This document shows, piece by piece, positions 60,676-64,000 of a stretch of DNA of 64,000 nucleotides. The notes under the pieces were generated by a model. That model was not told where the DNA came from and ran no database searches. It was given only the letters and a program-made list of their open reading frames with translations. Origin of the DNA: Roseibacillus ishigakijimensis (lineage in GTDB: Bacteria; Verrucomicrobiota; Verrucomicrobiia; Verrucomicrobiales; Akkermansiaceae); the NCBI RefSeq assembly GCF_016595415.1, contig NZ_JAENIO010000009.1, positions 1 to 64,000 on the forward strand. Reading direction: 5' to 3'. How positions within the stretch are numbered: position 1 is the stretch's first letter; each line of letters starts with the position of its first letter. Both the position numbers and the translations under genes were made by a program.

Positions 60676-61341
60676 TTAGGGGTTGGGAAAAGTTTTTTCA
60701 AAGACCTGCACCACCTGTTCCAGGACTGAGCCCTGTGCGCTGTCCAGGGTGGCGGTCACGTTCTGGCGACTGGTTCCCAATTGCCGACTGATTTCCTCGT
60801 GGGTGAGATCGGCGGGATGGAGCGCGAGGGTCATCATTTCGGCTTGGCGTCGCGACCAGCGATTGAGAATGCTGTCGCAAAGTTGGCACACCACGGGCAG
60901 CCAGTGATGGAGTTGGCCGTCACGTTCCCGCGCGATGGCCGCCGTTAGATTGACCTTGGGTGATAGCTTGTCCAAAGCGTGACCCGACAAGAGGAAGGCC
61001 TCTCCGCTGGAACGCGAGATGAGCTCGCGATCGAGATGATCAACCGCGCCCAGTCCGATGGCGGTGCGGGTATCGGACAGGCCCTGGCTGATGAGGTGGG
61101 CCCGGAGAAAGAGAACGGCCCGGAGGGCAAAGCGGGCTTGCTCCAGAGCGGCTTGCCAACTGTCTCCCCGGAAAAAATCGACTTCTCCGGCCACGACCGG
61201 AGAAGTCGGAGAATCCCAGGTTGCCAACTCCGCAAAGGCCTCGCTGATCTGGGCGCGAACGGTTTCCAGTTCGTCGGGCGAGAGCTGCGAGGACTTGATG
61301 AGGTCGCCGGTGAGAACGGCAACAAAGGGAGTTTCGGCCAT
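60676..61341 (-). CDS. SatD-family-like regulator with C-terminal HTH
   Basis: Protein of 221 residues. The N-terminal two thirds (PFVAVLTGDLIKSSQLSP, VDFFRGDSWQAAL, TRTAIGLGAVDHL, SGEAFLLSGHALD) resemble the SatD family, a domain that looks related to nucleotide cyclase-type folds. The C-terminal 60 residues carry a helix-turn-helix: LTHEEISRQLGTSRQNVTATLDSA. It is a likely DNA-binding regulator, perhaps of the adjacent palindromic array. It starts 10 bases after the PhoD-like phosphatase stop and precedes DUF3307. No target is known. Confidence 0.72.
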   Translation of the reverse strand: MAETPFVAVLTGDLIKSSQLSPDELETVRAQISEAFAELATWDSPTSPVVAGEVDFFRGDSWQAALEQARFALRAVLFLRAHLISQGLSDTRTAIGLGAVDHLDRELISRSSGEAFLLSGHALDKLSPKVNLTAAIARERDGQLHHWLPVVCQLCDSILNRWSRRQAEMMTLALHPADLTHEEISRQLGTSRQNVTATLDSAQGSVLEQVVQVFEKTFPNP

Positions 61342-61351
61342 TGCCGCGAGC

Positions 61352-63019
61352 CTAGTCGAGCGAGATGGTCTTTGGCCAGCCGGGAAACTGTTCCGCGCTT
61401 TCTTCCGTCAAATCGGCAAAACGGGGCCAGCACTCGAAGGTGACATCTTTGTCCTCTTTGTGGAAGCGGATGAGGCCCCAGCCATCGCCCCAGCCCTCGG
61501 GGTCGAATTTGCCTGCATTGCGTTGGCTCGGGTCGTTGGTGGGATTGGCGTAGGCATACATGGTGATCTTGTTGCCAAAGCCGTCCTGGTAATCACCCAC
61601 CCAGGGGAGGGGAGAATTGGCGGGAGGGTTGCCTCCGGCTTTCTCGTCCTCCGGCCACCACCAGCGGCCGTAGTAGGTGTTGACGATGGCCGGGACTACA
61701 AAGGCCCAGGGGCCGTCCCCATACTCGTCGATGCCATGCTTGATGAGGGTGGAGAGGTGCTGGTCGCCAGCAATGTGCACCGCATTGGCCTTTTGGATGA
61801 GCCGAAGAGCTTCGTTGCGGGGAGTCTGTGGCCAGCCATTGGAATCCATGTCGGCATGGAGGCGGTTTTGCGGTGAACCGTGGAGGTGGGCGCCGCCACA
61901 GAAGCCGGTCTGCGAGAGGACGGCCTTCATGGAAACGCCCTCGGTGTCGTCGGACCAATCTTCCAGGAAGTAAAGCTGGCGATCGCCGAGGAGCTTGAGC
62001 CCCGGCACATCGACCACTTGGGGATCGTAGTTTTCATCCCGGATATGGTCGGGACGGGGCCCCTTCATGGGATGGCGATCCTTGGGTCCGGTCTTGAACT
62101 TGCGGTCTTCCAAGATGGCGAAATCAATCCCCCCGACGAGGAGATTGGTGTAGTAAACGCCGATGCCCTGCTCCACCGGGGTGGGATCGTAGGGGTCGGG
62201 CAAGTGGCCGCACTGCTGCCGCTCCACCATCTGGACATACTCGGGGTGGAAGAAGTAGCCGCCATCGGAGCCCGCAGGAAGCAGGCATTTTTTCCCTCCT
62301 TCGCCCCAGAGATTGCCCTGCCCGATGTCGTGGTCGTCCGGAATGGTGACGCAGGGGCGGTTGCGGAAGAGCTCTTTGAAGGCCAGACCGAATTTGAGCC
62401 AGGCGGCGGTGTGCTGGCGGTGGTCGTAAGACTGATCGCCGGCGAAGAAAATCAGGTCGGGATCCACCGCGTTGATGTTGCGGGTGTATTCCGGACGCAG
62501 ACCCCGGTCGCGATTGGAGTTGCAGGAGAGCGCGGCGACCGTGATGTCCTTTTTGCCCACTGGATCCTTGCGGATGAGACCTTCGAAGCTCGCTTTCGCG
62601 CCATGGCGCAGACGATACTTCACGTCCTTCGTCATCTCCCAATCGGCGATGCGGAAGCTCGTGCACCAGCCGAGATCGTTGACCTCTTGACGGGCGATTT
62701 CAACCCATTGGCCCTCGCGCTCGACTTCCAGCCGCACTTCGCGCGTTTCTTCCGGGTAGAGGGGATAGAGCTGGGCACTCAGCTTGAGCACGCCCTGATG
62801 GGTGGTGTAGATTCCGAAAGCGACCACCTCATCGCGAGGCACCCGCAAATCGATGATATCGGTCTCTTTGCGATTCCACCAGTCGTTGGTAGCAAGGGAA
62901 TCTTCTCCTTTCTCAAAAGGCGCTTTGACGGGGGGCTCGCCACGATCAACTTCAGCGCCTAATGGGGAGGTCAAAATCCAGGCTAGAGGCAGAAAGGTTA
63001 ATTTCATCGTTAATTTCAT
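61352..63019 (-). CDS. PhoD-like (alkaline phosphatase D family) secreted phosphatase
   Basis: Secreted metallophosphatase of 555 residues. A signal peptide covers about residues 1-22. Metal-binding motifs are visible: ALSCNSNRDRG, FFAGDQSYDHRQ, VTIPDDHDIGQGNLWGEGG, and AVHIAGDQHLSTLIKHG. These fit the PhoD family, calcium/iron-dependent phosphatases or phosphodiesterases active at the cell surface. Substrate unknown. Two ATGs (63019 and 63007) lie in a duplicated 12-base sequence; either could start. It is the first gene of the unit with the SatD-like and DUF3307 genes. Confidence 0.85.
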   Translation of the reverse strand: MKLTMKLTFLPLAWILTSPLGAEVDRGEPPVKAPFEKGEDSLATNDWWNRKETDIIDLRVPRDEVVAFGIYTTHQGVLKLSAQLYPLYPEETREVRLEVEREGQWVEIARQEVNDLGWCTSFRIADWEMTKDVKYRLRHGAKASFEGLIRKDPVGKKDITVAALSCNSNRDRGLRPEYTRNINAVDPDLIFFAGDQSYDHRQHTAAWLKFGLAFKELFRNRPCVTIPDDHDIGQGNLWGEGGKKCLLPAGSDGGYFFHPEYVQMVERQQCGHLPDPYDPTPVEQGIGVYYTNLLVGGIDFAILEDRKFKTGPKDRHPMKGPRPDHIRDENYDPQVVDVPGLKLLGDRQLYFLEDWSDDTEGVSMKAVLSQTGFCGGAHLHGSPQNRLHADMDSNGWPQTPRNEALRLIQKANAVHIAGDQHLSTLIKHGIDEYGDGPWAFVVPAIVNTYYGRWWWPEDEKAGGNPPANSPLPWVGDYQDGFGNKITMYAYANPTNDPSQRNAGKFDPEGWGDGWGLIRFHKEDKDVTFECWPRFADLTEESAEQFPGWPKTISLD

Positions 63020-63106
63020 CTTTCCAATGATACGCCGCCCGTGGGGTAAATGTTAGCAAAAAAATTTGCGGACGGCATTCCGCCAAGAGGTGAGGGATTT
63101 TTTCCG

Positions 63107-63134
63107 AAAAAAAGACGCCCGGGAGGGGCGTCTT
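63107..63134 (-). terminator. Intrinsic terminator of the mS38-like gene
   Basis: AAGACGCCC (63112-63120) and GGGCGTCTT (63126-63134) form a perfect 9-bp stem with a five-base loop; the minus strand then reads seven T. It lies between the mS38-like and PhoD-like genes. Confidence 0.9.
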
Positions 63135-63196
63135 GCAAAGTGCGGTCCGAGTCCCGGGAAGGGACGGGCAAAAAGATCTCGAAGGCGGAAGAAGCC

Positions 63197-63301
63197 TTAG
63201 GACTTGTAGCGGAGGCGCTTCTTGTGACGGTTCGCGCGCATGCGCTTCTTCCGCTTGTGCTTGTTGATTTTAGTTTTTCGGCGTTTCTTTAACGAGCCCA
63301 T
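63197..63301 (-). CDS. AURKAIP1/COX24-type (mS38-like) small basic protein
   Basis: Very small protein of 34 residues: MGSLKKRRKTKINKHKRKK then RMRANRHKKRLRYKS. About half the residues are Lys or Arg. The KKRRKTKINKHKRKKRMRANRHK pattern matches the AURKAIP1/COX24 domain, known from mitochondrial ribosomal protein mS38 and small bacterial homologues associated with the small ribosomal subunit. The ATG at 63301 is chosen because the homology starts there; the frame is open 35 codons upstream. It has its own terminator and would be easily missed in gene calling. Confidence 0.82.
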   Translation of the reverse strand: MGSLKKRRKTKINKHKRKKRMRANRHKKRLRYKS

Positions 63302-63356
63302 AAGTTGGTTGTTTGGGTTGGGGTTCTTGCTTTCTTGAGAGTGGTTGAAAGGGGAT

Positions 63357-64000
63357 TCAGGGAACGATTTTGTTGAGGGGGAATTCAATGATACCCTCCG
63401 CTCCAAGAACTTTCAAGTCAGGGATAATTTTCCGGGCGATGGATTCGCAGATCACGGTTTCCACGGCCACCCAATCTCCGTCGGCGAGTGGGGAGACTGT
63501 TGGGCGGCGCAGGGAGGGAAGAATTTCCAAGACGGCAGCGAGTGCGCTTTTGGGAAGATTCAGTTTGAGCCCCACTTTGTCCCGGGCTTCCAGAGCGCCC
63601 TTGAGCATGAGGACGATGCGGTCCATTTTTTCCTTTTTCCACTCTTCCTGGTAGGAGGAGGGATTGGCGTAGAAGTGAGGGAAAGAGCTGAGGAGCTCGT
63701 CGACGATACGGAGCTTGTTGGCGCGCAGGGAAGAGCCGGTTTCAGTGACGTCGACAATGGCATCGACCAGATCGGGGACCTTGACCTCGGTCGCCCCCCA
63801 GGAAAATTCGAGTTTGGCGGAGACTCCTTTTTCAGCCAGATAGCGTTCGGTGATGCCGACTCCTTCCGTAGCGATGCGCTTGCCCTCCAGATCTTGCACG
63901 GTCTGGACTTCGGAATTTTCGGGCACGACCAGAACCCAGCGGGTGGGGCGGGTCGAGGCTCGGGAGTAGGGCAGCTCGGCCAGATCGGTCAGGTCGACCT
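63357..64000 (-). CDS. hisG: ATP phosphoribosyltransferase, long form (partial, 5' end beyond the window)
   Basis: First enzyme of histidine synthesis, joining ATP and PRPP. About 214 C-terminal residues are in the window; the start lies past the right edge. RPTRWVLVVPENS, DLEGKRIATEGVGITERYLAEKG and the PRPP loop region VDAIVDVTETGSSLRANKLRIVDELL identify it. After this the C-terminal regulatory domain is present (KVGLKLNLPKSALAAVLEILPSLRRPTVSPL, AEGIIEFPLNKIV), so it is the long hexameric, histidine-inhibited type that needs no HisZ. Confidence 0.95.
   Translation of the reverse strand, partial: VDLTDLAELPYSRASTRPTRWVLVVPENSEVQTVQDLEGKRIATEGVGITERYLAEKGVSAKLEFSWGATEVKVPDLVDAIVDVTETGSSLRANKLRIVDELLSSFPHFYANPSSYQEEWKKEKMDRIVLMLKGALEARDKVGLKLNLPKSALAAVLEILPSLRRPTVSPLADGDWVAVETVICESIARKIIPDLKVLGAEGIIEFPLNKIVP

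Overview
The window reads as a chromosomal segment of a Gram-negative, respiring bacterium of the Verrucomicrobiota (Verrucomicrobiales-like). This rests on gene content, not a database search. There are three PEP-CTERM proteins, a DUF1592/DUF1552 'planctomycete-type' pair with a sulfatase, menaquinone methylation, a Bacteroidetes-style three-subunit succinate dehydrogenase, type II glutamine synthetase, citramalate synthase and an McsA-McsB-ClpC operon. Almost every well-placed start codon lacks a Shine-Dalgarno sequence. I saw no rRNA, tRNA, CRISPR array, insertion sequence or integrase.

Layout. 0-8.4 kb: an unidentified ORF fragment at the left edge, a PEP-CTERM protein, then leftward sulfatase, DUF1552 and DUF1592 genes, rpmE2 and an HELTH membrane protein. 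8.5-20.1 kb, rightward: pheT, ilvE, mcsA-mcsB-clpC, hemB with a coupled 60-residue protein, a CysJ-type diflavin reductase and a ZIP-like transporter. 20.2-26.9 kb, leftward: a G+C-rich, translationally coupled five-gene operon (TMTC-like TPR membrane protein, asparagine-synthase-like amidotransferase, SAF-domain oxidoreductase, FAD oxidoreductase, RmlC-like epimerase) that looks like a surface-glycan pathway. 27-32.3 kb: PEP-CTERM protein, cimA, CAP lipoprotein, TolC-family lipoprotein. 32.4-35.7 kb: a retropepsin-like protease, 7TM inactive transglutaminase and ATP-grasp ligase, a peptide-amidoligase type cassette. 35.7-39.8 kb: sdhC-sdhA-nucleotidyltransferase-sdhB.

39.9-53.3 kb: NAD(P)HX repair enzyme, glutamine synthetase II behind a near-consensus sigma-54 promoter, a kinase-PP2C fusion, an ORF6N protein, gltX, an acetyltransferase, ubiE/menG, hslO, two uncharacterised proteins, acs, msrA and two small proteins. 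53.4-57.7 kb: sucA-sucB. 57.8-64 kb, leftward: kdsD, PEP-CTERM protein, then PhoD-like phosphatase - SatD-like regulator - 28-bp palindromic repeat array - DUF3307 membrane protein, an mS38/COX24-like small basic protein, and hisG running off the right edge.

Metabolically the window covers the TCA cycle (sdh, suc), acetate activation, branched-chain amino acid synthesis (cimA, ilvE), nitrogen assimilation, haem and menaquinone synthesis, and protein quality control (McsAB/ClpC, Hsp33, MsrA). The most interesting unexplained pieces are the SatD-like/DUF3307 pair with its iterated palindromes, the kinase-phosphatase fusion, the amidoligase cassette, the nucleotidyltransferase inside the sdh operon and the coupled glycan operon.
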